Source: JBGPLJ01 sp035644395
GTDB taxonomy: Bacteria; Pseudomonadota; Gammaproteobacteria; Steroidobacterales; Steroidobacteraceae
Assembly: GCA_035644395.1 (NCBI GenBank)
Contig: DASQOR010000066.1
Coordinates: forward strand, 1-64,000
DNA: 64,000 nucleotides
Direction of reading: 5' to 3'
Made by a program: the position numbers and the translations under genes. The notes under the pieces were generated by a model, which was not told the DNA's origin, did not search any database, and was given only the letters and a program-made list of their open reading frames with translations. How positions within the stretch are numbered: the stretch's first letter is position 1; every line of letters begins with the position of its first letter. Positions 43,664 to 52,445 of the stretch are shown here, piece after piece.

Positions 43664-44923
43664 TCAGGTCACTTCCTGGGAAATGACGAGCTTCAGCGCC
43701 TTCGCGTCCTTGCGATTCACGACGGGGGTTACGACGAACAGGTCGCCGGGCGCCGGAGTCGCCTGGCCGGACCTGGACACGCGCGCCTCGACCACGATGC
43801 GCTCGAAGGCGGACAGGCGGTGCGAGGGAATCATGGCCATCGAATCGTCGAGGCGAAAGGTCACCGGCCAGCGATCGGTCGTCGTCCTGAATATCGCGAG
43901 CGGCGGGCCCTCGGAGTCGGCTGCCTTCGCATATATAAAGAGTGTCGTGCCGGGCGCCACCCGGCTCGCGAGGCGGCTGTCGATCGACACGGTGCCGGCG
44001 ACGTCTGTCGCGCCGCCTGCCGCGGCCGAAGCGGGTACGGGCGGCGGCGGCAGTCCCGCGAGCTGCGCTGTCTCCGCGATATTGCTGTCGATCACCGCAA
44101 GGTCGGGCGAGTCGGCGGGCATGACGGCGCGCAATGCCTGCCAGTGTTTGAGCGCATCGACGTAGCGGCGCTGTTCATAAGCGAAGCTCGCCTTGAGCCA
44201 GAGTGCCTTCGGGTGTCGCGGTTCGAGCGCCAGTGCCCGATCGACGGCATTCGCAGGCGCGCCGGCGAGCGAGCCGTCGGCCATCGAACCGAGTACGTCG
44301 GCATAGTCGGCCCACGCATCCGCGGTCATCGCGTGCAGAGCGATCACCTTCGCGTAAGCGTTGCGCGCCGCCGGATAGTCCCGCTGCTGGCGCTTCAGAT
44401 CCGCGAGGCCGAGCCAGGCATCGACGTCACGCGGATTCGCCGCCGTGCGCCGCTCGAGATCTTGCGGGTTCGGTTTCGTTGCAGCGGGCGGCGTGGCCGC
44501 CTGCTGCGGGCCGTTGGCGCGCTCACGCGCACGTGCGGCTTCGTCGGAACGGCCGAGGAAATCGTACGACTGCGCGAGCAGCATCCAGTCATCGCGACTG
44601 CCCCCGTCGCGCTCCAGGCGGGCCGCAAGCGTCGCGGCAGCTTGCTCGATCGGGAGCGGTTTGCCGCCGGCCATCGCCGCTGACGCGCCAAGATGCGGCG
44701 CGCCCGACGATGCCGCGATCGCATCGGGCCGCCCGACCTGGCGGTAAAGAAATACGATGCCGACCCCAAGCACGGCGGTCGCGCCAATCGCGACCGCGGC
44801 GCGCAGCGCGGGCCGCGCGATGCGCTTCTGCAGCGACTGCCAAACCGGGTGGATAATGATCCACACTGCCGTGCCGCTGAGCATGCCCGCGAAGAACCAG
44901 AACCAGGATTGCGTCGTTGCCAT
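43664..44923 (-). CDS. CcmI/CycH-like c-type cytochrome biogenesis protein
   Basis: CcmI presents apocytochromes to the haem lyase. The 419-residue product has two membrane helices (about 8-28 and 40-58), a TPR region (about 155-275) and a C-terminal domain with the CcmI pattern VAGTVSIDSRLASRVAPGTTLFIYAK, FRLDDSMAMIP, RISKSG-like RVSRSGQATP and GDLFVVTPVV. Other ccm genes are not adjacent, so it appears to be a copy dedicated to the cytochromes that follow. It is the first gene of the six-gene operon. ATG 44923 is preferred to ATG 44950 on spacing of GGCGGGA. Confidence 0.88.
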   Translation of the reverse strand: MATTQSWFWFFAGMLSGTAVWIIIHPVWQSLQKRIARPALRAAVAIGATAVLGVGIVFLYRQVGRPDAIAASSGAPHLGASAAMAGGKPLPIEQAAATLAARLERDGGSRDDWMLLAQSYDFLGRSDEAARARERANGPQQAATPPAATKPNPQDLERRTAANPRDVDAWLGLADLKRQQRDYPAARNAYAKVIALHAMTADAWADYADVLGSMADGSLAGAPANAVDRALALEPRHPKALWLKASFAYEQRRYVDALKHWQALRAVMPADSPDLAVIDSNIAETAQLAGLPPPPVPASAAAGGATDVAGTVSIDSRLASRVAPGTTLFIYAKAADSEGPPLAIFRTTTDRWPVTFRLDDSMAMIPSHRLSAFERIVVEARVSRSGQATPAPGDLFVVTPVVNRKDAKALKLVISQEVT

Positions 44924-45220
44924 CTCGTATCCCGCCGCCGTCGGCAACATTGATCGACACCGAGTCCGCGGTACTGAAGGCGCGCACCGCCGGTATGCCG
45001 AAACCTATTAAGACGCGGCCGCGACTCACGCTCAAGCGTCGCGAATTCAAGACATAAAACAGTCGTCGAACAGCGACAAAGTCTCGGAAAAACAAGCAGA
45101 AAACACATTGGGCGACTGCGTGGTAGCCTCGGTTCGCGTGACTCCATTGGCAAGTAGGGAAAGCCCCCATTTCGACGACCGGCGCGCGGACGATAATTCC
45201 TGCGCGCCGACCCGAAGCAC
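44924..45220. promoter_or_regulatory. Divergent control region between the cytochrome operon and the Fe-S/FAD gene
   Basis: About 297 bases with no gene. It must hold the promoters for both directions. An AAGTAGGGAAAG box followed by CCCCC occurs at about 45152-45168, resembling the TAGGG-type boxes seen elsewhere in this window. No sigma-54 consensus, tRNA or strong hairpin was seen. Confidence 0.5.
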
Positions 45221-46528
45221 ATGAATTATCTGACCTACATCATCTACGGACTGCCGCTCGCGCTCGTGATCCTGTGGTTCGCGCGCAAGCGCGGATCGCT
45301 GGAGAAAGAGAGCGTCGAGGCGCATGCCACGGCCGTTTCCGCGGGACTAATCGAGCCGGCGTCGCTCCATCCGTACATCGACCCCGCGCGCTGCATCGGC
45401 TGCGGCAACTGCATCCGTGCCTGCCCCGAGCAGGCCGAGCACCACGTGCTCGGGCTCATCGACGGCCGGGCACAGCTCGTCGGCCCCACCGATTGCATCG
45501 GGCATGGCGCCTGCAAGGTTGTCTGTCCTGTGAACGCCATCACACTTGTGTTCGGTACCGAACGGCGCGGTATCGATATTCCGCTGCTGACTCCCCGGTT
45601 CGAGAGCAGCGTGCCCGGCATCTTCGTGGCCGGTGAGCTCGGCGGGATGGGGTTGATCCGCAATTCCCTCGAACAGGGCCGCCAGGCCGTCGAGGCGATC
45701 CGCAGCGACCGGCGCGCGAATGGCAAGGCGCTCGATCTGCTGATCGTCGGGGCCGGGCCTGCGGGTTTTTCCGCATCCCTCACGGCCCTCTCGCGCAAGA
45801 TGCGCTTCGTGACACTCGAGCAGGAGGCGCTCGGCGGCTGCGTTTTCCAGTACCCGCGCGGCAAGGTCGTAATGACCTCGCCCGCGGAGCTCCCGCTGGT
45901 CGGCAAGATGCGCTTTCGCGAGGCGAGCAAGGAGCAGCTGCTGGAGTTCTGGAAGGATGTCGAGCGCAAGACCGGCGTGAAGATCAACTACCAGGAGCGC
46001 GTCGAGGCGATCGAGCGGGAAGGGGAAGGCTTCCTCGTGAAGAGCAGCAAGGGTGAGTACCGCGCCAACAGCGTGCTCCTGTCGATCGGCCGGCGCGGGA
46101 CGCCGCGCAAGCTGGGCGTACCGGGCGAGGACCTGCCGAAAGTCGTCTATCGCCTGATCGATGCCGAGCAATACGCGGGCCAGCGGGTGCTGGTCGTCGG
46201 CGGCGGCGACAGTGCGCTCGAGGCTGCGGCCAGTATTGCCGAAGTCAAAGGGACCGAGGTCGTGCTCTCGCATCGAGGCGAGGCGTTCGATCGGGCGAAA
46301 CCGAAGAACCGTGCGCGCATCGAGGCGGCGGAGCGGGCCGGGCGCCTCGAAGTTCTGCTCAAGTCGAACGTCAAGCAGGTCACGGCGGAGCGCGTGGATA
46401 TCGACTGCGGCGGCACGCTGCGCTCCTTCGAAAACAACGCGGTGATCGTGAGCGTCGGCGGCGTGCTGCCGACCGAATTTCTCAAGCGTGTCGGCATCCA
46501 TTTCGAGACCAAGTATGGGACGGCGTAG
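45221..46528 (+). CDS. Membrane-anchored Fe-S/FAD pyridine-nucleotide oxidoreductase
   Basis: A 435-residue protein with an N-terminal membrane helix (3-20), a two-cluster ferredoxin domain (about 50-110) and a thioredoxin-reductase-like flavoprotein (about 168-435). Cluster 1 has Cys58, Cys61, Cys64 and Cys68; cluster 2 has Cys92, His95, Cys98 and Cys102, with His replacing one Cys (CIGHGAC), as in several relatives. FAD motif GAGPAGFSAS and NAD(P) motif VVGGGDSALEAA are both present; no redox-active CxxC is seen. It could feed electrons from NAD(P)H to the membrane chain encoded divergently (inference). Confidence 0.88.
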   Translation: MNYLTYIIYGLPLALVILWFARKRGSLEKESVEAHATAVSAGLIEPASLHPYIDPARCIGCGNCIRACPEQAEHHVLGLIDGRAQLVGPTDCIGHGACKVVCPVNAITLVFGTERRGIDIPLLTPRFESSVPGIFVAGELGGMGLIRNSLEQGRQAVEAIRSDRRANGKALDLLIVGAGPAGFSASLTALSRKMRFVTLEQEALGGCVFQYPRGKVVMTSPAELPLVGKMRFREASKEQLLEFWKDVERKTGVKINYQERVEAIEREGEGFLVKSSKGEYRANSVLLSIGRRGTPRKLGVPGEDLPKVVYRLIDAEQYAGQRVLVVGGGDSALEAAASIAEVKGTEVVLSHRGEAFDRAKPKNRARIEAAERAGRLEVLLKSNVKQVTAERVDIDCGGTLRSFENNAVIVSVGGVLPTEFLKRVGIHFETKYGTA

Positions 46529-48509
46529 TTCGCCGTCGGCGACGCTCCTGTCGCTGCTCCTGATCGTTTCGCTGCCGCCCGCATACGCGGCCGCGGCGGC
46601 TCATCGTCCTGCGTCCGATGCGCTCGAAACCGCCAAGGCGGCTATCCGCGTCCATGACTACCGCAAGGCGCTCGCGGAACTCGAACGGCTCGCGGCCGCC
46701 GGCAATGTCGACGCGGAGTACCTGCTCGCGGCTCTTTATCTCAATGGACTGGGTGTCGCACCGGACACCACGCGGGCTCGTGGGCTGCTCGAGCAGTCTG
46801 CGTCGCACGGCAATGCGCGCGCGGCTTACAGCCTGTCGACGCTCCTCGCCGCATCGCAACCGCCGGACGCGGTGGGCGCAGATCACTGGCGGCAGGAAGC
46901 CCGCCGGCTCGGCTCGGTGGCAGCGGAGGACGCGGCCAAGCGCGGCACGCAATCGTCCGCATCGCATCTGCAGTTCGACGCCAAGGATCCGGCGACGCGT
47001 CGCGACGCGTACTGGCTCGCAGCCGCCGCAGGCGATCAGGCGACGCTCGTGGCACTCGCCGATCGCTCGCTCTCCACGGCGCGCGATGAATTCGGACGCG
47101 GTGCCATCTCGCGCGCCGCGCAAGGCGGCCATGCAGATGTCGTTGCCTTGCTCATCCGCCAGGGCGCGGCCGCCGATTCCGCCGATCAGTTCGGCATCAC
47201 GCCGCTGATGCTCGCAGCCGAAGCGGAGGATCCCGGCGCCCTGCGCTTGCTGCTCGATGCGCACGCGCTGGTCGACGCCCGCGATGGGGCCGGCAACACA
47301 CCGCTGATGCATGCCGCGCGCGCTGCACGCACGCGCAACGTGGAGCGGCTGCTGCAAGCGGGCGCGGAGCCGCGCCTGCGCAACCTGCAAGACTGGTCGG
47401 CGCTCGATTTCGCCTTGCAGGCGCAAGCCGTCGAAGCGGTCGACGCCCTTCGGTCAAGCGGTGCGACGGCCATTCGCCGCGCACCGCCGACATCGGCATC
47501 GATAACGGAGGTACGCAGGGCGGCAGCCGGCTCGGATCTTTATGCGGGCTGGCCGGACATCGCCGTCGCCGCCACGCGCCAGAGTCCGGCGCTCGTGAAG
47601 ATGCTGCTCGCGCGTGGCGCGAGCGCAAATACGCGCGCGGGCGATGGCAGCCCGATCCTGATCACGGCGGCACTCGCCGGTGCACCGCTGGTCGTCGAAA
47701 CGCTGCTTGCCGCGGGCGCCAATCCCTCACTCACCGACCGGCGGGGCAACACGGTACTCGTGCTCGCGGCACGCACGGGCCGGAGCGAAGTCGTGAGGAC
47801 GCTGCTCGCTCATGGCGTGCGCGTCGACGCACATGGGGTTGGTGAGGAGCCAGCCGTCATTGCGGCGGTGAAGGCACGGCGTGAAGAGGTCCTCGGGGTG
47901 CTGCTCGACGCGCACGCGGATTGCACCGTGGCGGCGGACGACGGAGCGACCCTGCTGATGCTCGCCAGCGCCTGGACAGCGGATGCATGGATGCGACGAC
48001 TGCTCGACAGCGGGGCCAAGCTGGAATCCCGCGACGGTAGCGGCCGTACGGCGCTCTGGTATGCGGCGCGCGCCGGCAATGCGACCGTGGTGGAAGTGCT
48101 TCTCAAGCGGGGAGCATTGGTCGATGCAGCGGACGAAGATGGACTCACGCCGCTCGCGGCCGCGGCCGGTGCGGGCCAGGTGGGTGCCGTCACCCTGCTG
48201 CTTGCAAACGGCGCGAAGGGTGACTCGCGCACCGCGCGCAAAGACACGGCACTGCTCGTGGCTGCGGCGGCGGGCAGCGCGCCGGTCGTCGAGAAACTCC
48301 TCGCGGCGGGCGTCGACCGCGACCTGCAGAATGTCTACGGCGATACCGCGCTCATCGTCGCGACCCGCGCCGGCAGCCTCGAGGTTGTCCGCCAGCTCCT
48401 CGCGGCGGGCGCCAGCACGAAGCTGCGCAATGCCGACCGGTTTACGGCGCACGACGTCGCCGAGTCGCGCGGGGCAACGGAAATCAGCCGATTGTTTGCG
48501 ACGGACTGA
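46515..48509 (+). CDS. Exported ankyrin-repeat protein with N-terminal Sel1-like region
   Basis: A 664-residue periplasmic protein: signal peptide (ATLLSLLLIVSLPPAYAAA), a Sel1/TPR-like region (about 35-115, AEYLLAALYLNGLGVAPDTTRARGLLEQSA), then about twelve ankyrin repeats of the form GxTPLMxAAxAGxxxxVxxLLxAGAxxxxxD. Ankyrin arrays mediate protein contacts. The ATG overlaps the end of the oxidoreductase gene by 14 bases, so the two are cotranslated; a scaffold role for redox partners is possible but unproven. Confidence 0.85.
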   Translation: MGRRSSPSATLLSLLLIVSLPPAYAAAAAHRPASDALETAKAAIRVHDYRKALAELERLAAAGNVDAEYLLAALYLNGLGVAPDTTRARGLLEQSASHGNARAAYSLSTLLAASQPPDAVGADHWRQEARRLGSVAAEDAAKRGTQSSASHLQFDAKDPATRRDAYWLAAAAGDQATLVALADRSLSTARDEFGRGAISRAAQGGHADVVALLIRQGAAADSADQFGITPLMLAAEAEDPGALRLLLDAHALVDARDGAGNTPLMHAARAARTRNVERLLQAGAEPRLRNLQDWSALDFALQAQAVEAVDALRSSGATAIRRAPPTSASITEVRRAAAGSDLYAGWPDIAVAATRQSPALVKMLLARGASANTRAGDGSPILITAALAGAPLVVETLLAAGANPSLTDRRGNTVLVLAARTGRSEVVRTLLAHGVRVDAHGVGEEPAVIAAVKARREEVLGVLLDAHADCTVAADDGATLLMLASAWTADAWMRRLLDSGAKLESRDGSGRTALWYAARAGNATVVEVLLKRGALVDAADEDGLTPLAAAAGAGQVGAVTLLLANGAKGDSRTARKDTALLVAAAAGSAPVVEKLLAAGVDRDLQNVYGDTALIVATRAGSLEVVRQLLAAGASTKLRNADRFTAHDVAESRGATEISRLFATD

Positions 48510-48624
48510 AGGGTCGATTGCGGGGTTTACCTACCTGACATGCCATTCGCTGCCGGCATACTCTCGCGCCAAAGAAGAACACGCCCGCGCCGGTTCGAGT
48601 TCCGGGCGGCCCACTGCGAGAGCC

Positions 48625-49323
48625 ATGGCCGGGAGCAAGCGAGTTGCCGTCTGCGATCCGTTCGACATCAGTCGCAGCGGCATCATCGCCATTCTCGCGG
48701 CGGCGGGATTCAGTGCCACGGCCGTGAGCGCGGTCGAGCTGTTGCGCCCGGACAGCGCGGCACGGGCATTCGACATCCTGCTCTTCGATCTCGAGGCCGA
48801 TGACGAGCGCGTCGTTGCGCGGTGGGTGGGCCGGCTCAGGAACCGGCGGCCGCAGCTGCGCATCGTGCTGGTGACCCGGTATCGTACCGCCCGTTTCATC
48901 GGCGCCGCGCTCGACAGCGGGATCCACGGTTGCGTCCTGCAGGGGGAGGATCGCAGGGAGCTTCTGCACGCGATCGACGTGGCGGCGGGCGGCGACACCT
49001 ACGTGAGCCCGGCGACGGCTGACGCACTTCTCGGGCAAAGGCGCCAGGTCCGCCAGCGCAACATCAGCCTGCCGGGCCGGCAGGCGCAGCTCACCCGACG
49101 CGAGTACCAGGTGATGTGCCACATCGCCCGCGGCATGCGCACGCGCGACATCGCACGCGTTCTCTCGTTGAGCGTCAAGACGATCGAGAAATACCGCGGG
49201 AGCCTGCGCGCCAAGATCGGAGCGCGCAGCGTCGCCGCCGTCACGGCATTTGCGATCGCCCACGCTGGCCTCGATCCGGCGGATTTGGCGAAGCCCGCGA
49301 GGCGGGGCGGCGAGCCGGCCTGA
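48625..49323 (+). CDS. LuxR/NarL-type response regulator with an altered receiver
   Basis: A 232-residue regulator with a receiver (about 5-130) and a LuxR helix-turn-helix (about 160-225, LTRREYQVMCHIARGMRTRDIARVLSLSVKTIEKYR). Asp11, Asp55 and Thr84 are in the usual places, but the near-invariant Lys of the VLK motif is Gln106 (GCVLQGED), which may change or abolish phosphorylation-dependent switching. It is convergent with the next regulator and lies 115 bases after the ankyrin gene; no kinase is next to it on this strand. Confidence 0.88.
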   Translation: MAGSKRVAVCDPFDISRSGIIAILAAAGFSATAVSAVELLRPDSAARAFDILLFDLEADDERVVARWVGRLRNRRPQLRIVLVTRYRTARFIGAALDSGIHGCVLQGEDRRELLHAIDVAAGGDTYVSPATADALLGQRRQVRQRNISLPGRQAQLTRREYQVMCHIARGMRTRDIARVLSLSVKTIEKYRGSLRAKIGARSVAAVTAFAIAHAGLDPADLAKPARRGGEPA

Positions 49324-49342
49324 AGATCGCCAGCCGATTGCC

Positions 49343-50002
49343 CTAGAGCGAGTGGTAGCCGTTGGCGATGGCGTATGCGGCGACGGCGGTCGCGGTCTTC
49401 AGCCCCAGCTTGCGCATCAGGTTCGTGCGGTGTTTTTCCACCGTCTTGTGACTGAGTGACAGCTGTTGCGCGATCTCGCGCGTACGTTGCCCGGCCGCGA
49501 TCAGGCGGATGACCTCGCGTTCGCGAGGCGTGAGTTGCTGGGCTGCCGAACGCCGCGAACGGGGCTGGTCCTTCGGGTGCACGAAGCCATTGACCACCCG
49601 CTCGTAGACGACGGGGCTCAAATAGGGTTTTCCCTCGCGCAGCGCCTGCAGTGCCGCGTACAACTCGCCCCGGTTGTCGTTCTTCAGGACATAACCGTCC
49701 GCGCCGGCGCGCAGCGCCCCCTCGATGCAGATGTCCTCCTTGCGAAACGTGAGCACGAGCACTCGTACCTGCGGCCAACGCCGCTTTACCTCGACCAGGG
49801 TCTCGATGCCGGGAGCGCCGGGAAGGCCGATGTCGATGATCAGCAGGTCGGGCACGCTTGCTTCGATGAGCTGCAGCGTCTCGGCGCCGCCGGCGACCGC
49901 GCCGGCAATCTGCACCGTAGGATCGGTTGCGAGCAGGCCGCAGAGTCCATCGCGCATGATCCCCGGATCATCCGCGACGAGCACCTTGTATGGACTCGGC
50001 AT
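49343..50002 (-). CDS. NarL/FixJ-type response regulator
   Basis: A 219-residue regulator with a complete receiver (VLVADDPGIMRDGL, DLLIIDIGLPG, VLVLTF, GYVLKND) and a C-terminal LuxR helix-turn-helix (LTPREREVIRLIAAGQRTREIAQQLSLSHKTVEKHRTNLMRKL). It is the last gene of the minus-strand unit with a kinase and a single-domain receiver, 45 bases after the latter, so the kinase at 50477-52021 is its probable partner. Confidence 0.93.
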   Translation of the reverse strand: MPSPYKVLVADDPGIMRDGLCGLLATDPTVQIAGAVAGGAETLQLIEASVPDLLIIDIGLPGAPGIETLVEVKRRWPQVRVLVLTFRKEDICIEGALRAGADGYVLKNDNRGELYAALQALREGKPYLSPVVYERVVNGFVHPKDQPRSRRSAAQQLTPREREVIRLIAAGQRTREIAQQLSLSHKTVEKHRTNLMRKLGLKTATAVAAYAIANGYHSL

Positions 50003-50047
50003 GCCTGCAACCTGGCGGGGTCATGCCCCGCTTCTTGACTCTTGAAT

Positions 50048-50446
50048 CTACTGGGGCAGCAAGCGCTTGACGGCTGCCACGAGATCGTTTTTGTCGAATG
50101 GTTTCGTCAGGACTTCATCGGCACCCGCCTGCTTGGCGGCCGCGAGGTAGGCGGAGGTCGTGATCGCCTCCGGTTCGTATGCGAGCGGACCGAAGTTGCC
50201 GCCTCCCGACATGGCGATGATGCGCGTCTTCGCGTGCTTCGCGCGGATCGCCCGGATCACATCGATGCCGTGCGTCTTCGGCATGATGATGTCCGTGATG
50301 ACGACGTCCACGGCGGCACTCTCGAAGGCGCGCACGCCATCCGGTCCGCCGGCGGCGATGATCACCGTGAATCCCTCGCGCTCGAGCGCGCGCCGCATGG
50401 CCTCACCGACCGCGGGTTCATCGTCGATCACCAGGATCGTCGGCAT
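50048..50446 (-). CDS. Single-domain response regulator (CheY-like)
   Basis: A 132-residue stand-alone receiver: ILVIDDEP, phospho-acceptor Asp in VVITDIIMP, AMSGGG and LTKPF. A 12- to 15-residue insertion (NFGPLAYEPEAITTSAYL) after strand 4 is longer than in CheY. No output domain; it may relay phosphate between the adjacent kinase and the NarL-type regulator, or act by protein contact. It lies 30 bases after the kinase gene. Confidence 0.92.
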   Translation of the reverse strand: MPTILVIDDEPAVGEAMRRALEREGFTVIIAAGGPDGVRAFESAAVDVVITDIIMPKTHGIDVIRAIRAKHAKTRIIAMSGGGNFGPLAYEPEAITTSAYLAAAKQAGADEVLTKPFDKNDLVAAVKRLLPQ

Positions 50447-50476
50447 GAGTCGCCTCCCTTATCGCCGCATTCGCCG

Positions 50477-52021
50477 CTAGGCTCGCCCGGCTCCCGCCGG
50501 GTTCGCCAGGGCCGGTTTCGCGGACTCCTCGTTCCCCTGCACGGTGGATGATAGGTTTTCACCCAGCGGAAAGTACACTTTGAACGCTGCGCCCGCCTCC
50601 GGGGCACTGTCGACGACGATGGTCGCCCCGATCGAGCTGCTGATTCCATGCGCGACCGACAGGCCGAGTCCCGTGCCTTCGCCCACTTCCCGGGTCGTGA
50701 AGAAGGGTTCGAAGATCCGCTCCATCGTGCGCGCGTCCATGCCGTGGCCGGTATCGGCGACTTCGAGGACGACGTAGTCGCCTCTGGGCACCCGATCGTC
50801 GGCGACCCGGGCCGCATGCGTGACCGAGACCGTCAGACGCCCGCCGGTGGATCGCATGGCCTGGCACGCGTTCGTGCAGAGGTTCATGACCAGCTGGTGG
50901 ACGAGGCTCGCGTCGCCGACGACCGGAGGCACATTGGGTCCGAGGGCGCCGATGATCTCGATGTTCGGCTGGATCGTGGCGCGCAGCAGCGCGAGGACTT
51001 CCTCGACAACGGGCTCGAGGCTGACCTGGGCGCTATCGCCGCTTTCGATCTGGCGGCTGAAAGTGAGCACGCGGTTCACCAGGGCCCGCGCGCGATGCGC
51101 GGCGGCGATGACCCGGCGCAGGTCCTCGGCGACGGGACCCGCCGGACCGACTTCATCGAGCGCCGTCTGGGCGTAGAGCAGGATCGGCGTCATGATGTTG
51201 TTGAACTCGTGCGCGATGCCGCCGGCGAGCGTACCGACGGTCGCAATCCGCTCGCGCCGCCATAGCCTTTGTTCCAGGGCACGTTGCTGCGCCTGGGCCG
51301 CGGCGCGCTCGGTCATCTCGCGCGCAAGGCGGGCACTGGTGCCGACGAGTTCGCTGCGCATGGATTCGAGGTCATGCGCGAGCTCCTTGACCTCGTAGAT
51401 GCTGCTGGTCGCTTCGAGGTGAGCGTCGACCTTGCCGGTTGCGATGCTGCGGGCGGAGTTCTGCAGGTCGATCATCGGACGGGCGATACGCGCTGCGAGC
51501 CAGATTCCAAGGCCGACGGAAACGACCGTGAATGCGAGCAGCGCCATGATGATGCGGTTGCGCGCCGCCTGGATCTGATCGAGCGTAGGGGTTTCATCGA
51601 ACCCAAGCCGCAACACCGTGGCCCGATCCGCCCGCGCGACCGGCACGGACAGGAAATAGGTGTGATCTGCATGGGCGTCGAATTCGAAGTCATCGCCCGG
51701 AAACCCGCCGAAGCCCGGATCGATGAGCGTGCTGCGGGTCGAAGACTGCCCGTCGACGAGCTCCGCGTAGACGCCCTGGCCGCTCAGGATGATGCTGTCG
51801 AGCAGGGCGATCGTGCGCTCCGGCCGGGCGAGGGCGTCGCCGAGTTCGAGCTCATCCGCCAGCAGGCGCCCGTACGTGCGCACCTGGCCGACGAAGTTGT
51901 CGGCATGGCTGCGCTCGACGATGAAAGTGAGGCCGAAATAGAGCACGGGCAGCAGCACCGCGTGAATGACGAGCACATTCGATGCGACGCGCACCCACAG
52001 ACGATTGGTCAGTCGGTCCAT
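50477..52021 (-). CDS. Membrane sensor histidine kinase
   Basis: A 514-residue kinase with two membrane helices (about 13-33 and 158-180), a periplasmic sensor loop of about 120 residues, a HAMP domain (about 180-235), a coiled coil, a HisKA helix (LAGGIAHEFNNIMTPI, His near 273) and an HATPase domain (NLCTNACQAM, DTGHGM, GTGLGLSV). The sequence is typical of NtrB-like hybrid-less kinases. Its start overlaps the end of the upstream phosphate-binding-like gene by 13 bases, suggesting that protein presents the signal to the sensor loop. Confidence 0.93.
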   Translation of the reverse strand: MDRLTNRLWVRVASNVLVIHAVLLPVLYFGLTFIVERSHADNFVGQVRTYGRLLADELELGDALARPERTIALLDSIILSGQGVYAELVDGQSSTRSTLIDPGFGGFPGDDFEFDAHADHTYFLSVPVARADRATVLRLGFDETPTLDQIQAARNRIIMALLAFTVVSVGLGIWLAARIARPMIDLQNSARSIATGKVDAHLEATSSIYEVKELAHDLESMRSELVGTSARLAREMTERAAAQAQQRALEQRLWRRERIATVGTLAGGIAHEFNNIMTPILLYAQTALDEVGPAGPVAEDLRRVIAAAHRARALVNRVLTFSRQIESGDSAQVSLEPVVEEVLALLRATIQPNIEIIGALGPNVPPVVGDASLVHQLVMNLCTNACQAMRSTGGRLTVSVTHAARVADDRVPRGDYVVLEVADTGHGMDARTMERIFEPFFTTREVGEGTGLGLSVAHGISSSIGATIVVDSAPEAGAAFKVYFPLGENLSSTVQGNEESAKPALANPAGAGRA

Positions 52022-52443
52022 AGCACCCTGAGCACGCGCACGCGTGAATTGCCCGCAACATCACTCGACCACATATAGCTCACGGCATACCGGTCGCGGT
52101 AGAGGGCCGACAGCACCGCCTCGCGCGAGTCCAGTTCAAGGGGCCGCGGCTTGCCCTGGCGCAGGACGAGTCCAAGGACATGCCGGTCATAGGCCGACTG
52201 CGACATCGCGACGATGTCCTGCAGGAATACCTGCTCGAGCTGCTCGTCGCTCCCGTTCAGGATCGGGTGCAGCGGGTGTGAGAACCGGATGACCGGCAAG
52301 CCGAGAAAAATCTTGCGGATCTCGATCGGGTCGAGCTTCGCGATCGGGCCGTCGGCGCTCACCACGAGCACGACCTGCCTCGTGCCGGCCGAGGCCGGCG
52401 CGGCCAGCACAAGAGCGAGGAGCAGTGGCAGGAGCCGGCGCAT
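52009..52443 (-). CDS. Short periplasmic PstS-like (phosphate-binding-like) protein
   Basis: A 144-residue exported protein (signal MRRLLPLLLALVLAAPASA) with the pattern of short PBP-like proteins: VVVSADGPI-like opening, LDPIEIRKIFLGLP, HPILNGSDEQLEQVFLQDIV, and AVSYMWSSDVAG near the end. It is about half the size of PstS and has no ABC-transporter partner here. Its coupling to a sensor kinase and a porin-like gene suggests ligand sensing rather than uptake (inference). ATG 52443 directly precedes the signal. Confidence 0.8.
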   Translation of the reverse strand: MRRLLPLLLALVLAAPASAGTRQVVLVVSADGPIAKLDPIEIRKIFLGLPVIRFSHPLHPILNGSDEQLEQVFLQDIVAMSQSAYDRHVLGLVLRQGKPRPLELDSREAVLSALYRDRYAVSYMWSSDVAGNSRVRVLRVLWTD

Positions 52444-52445
52444 GG

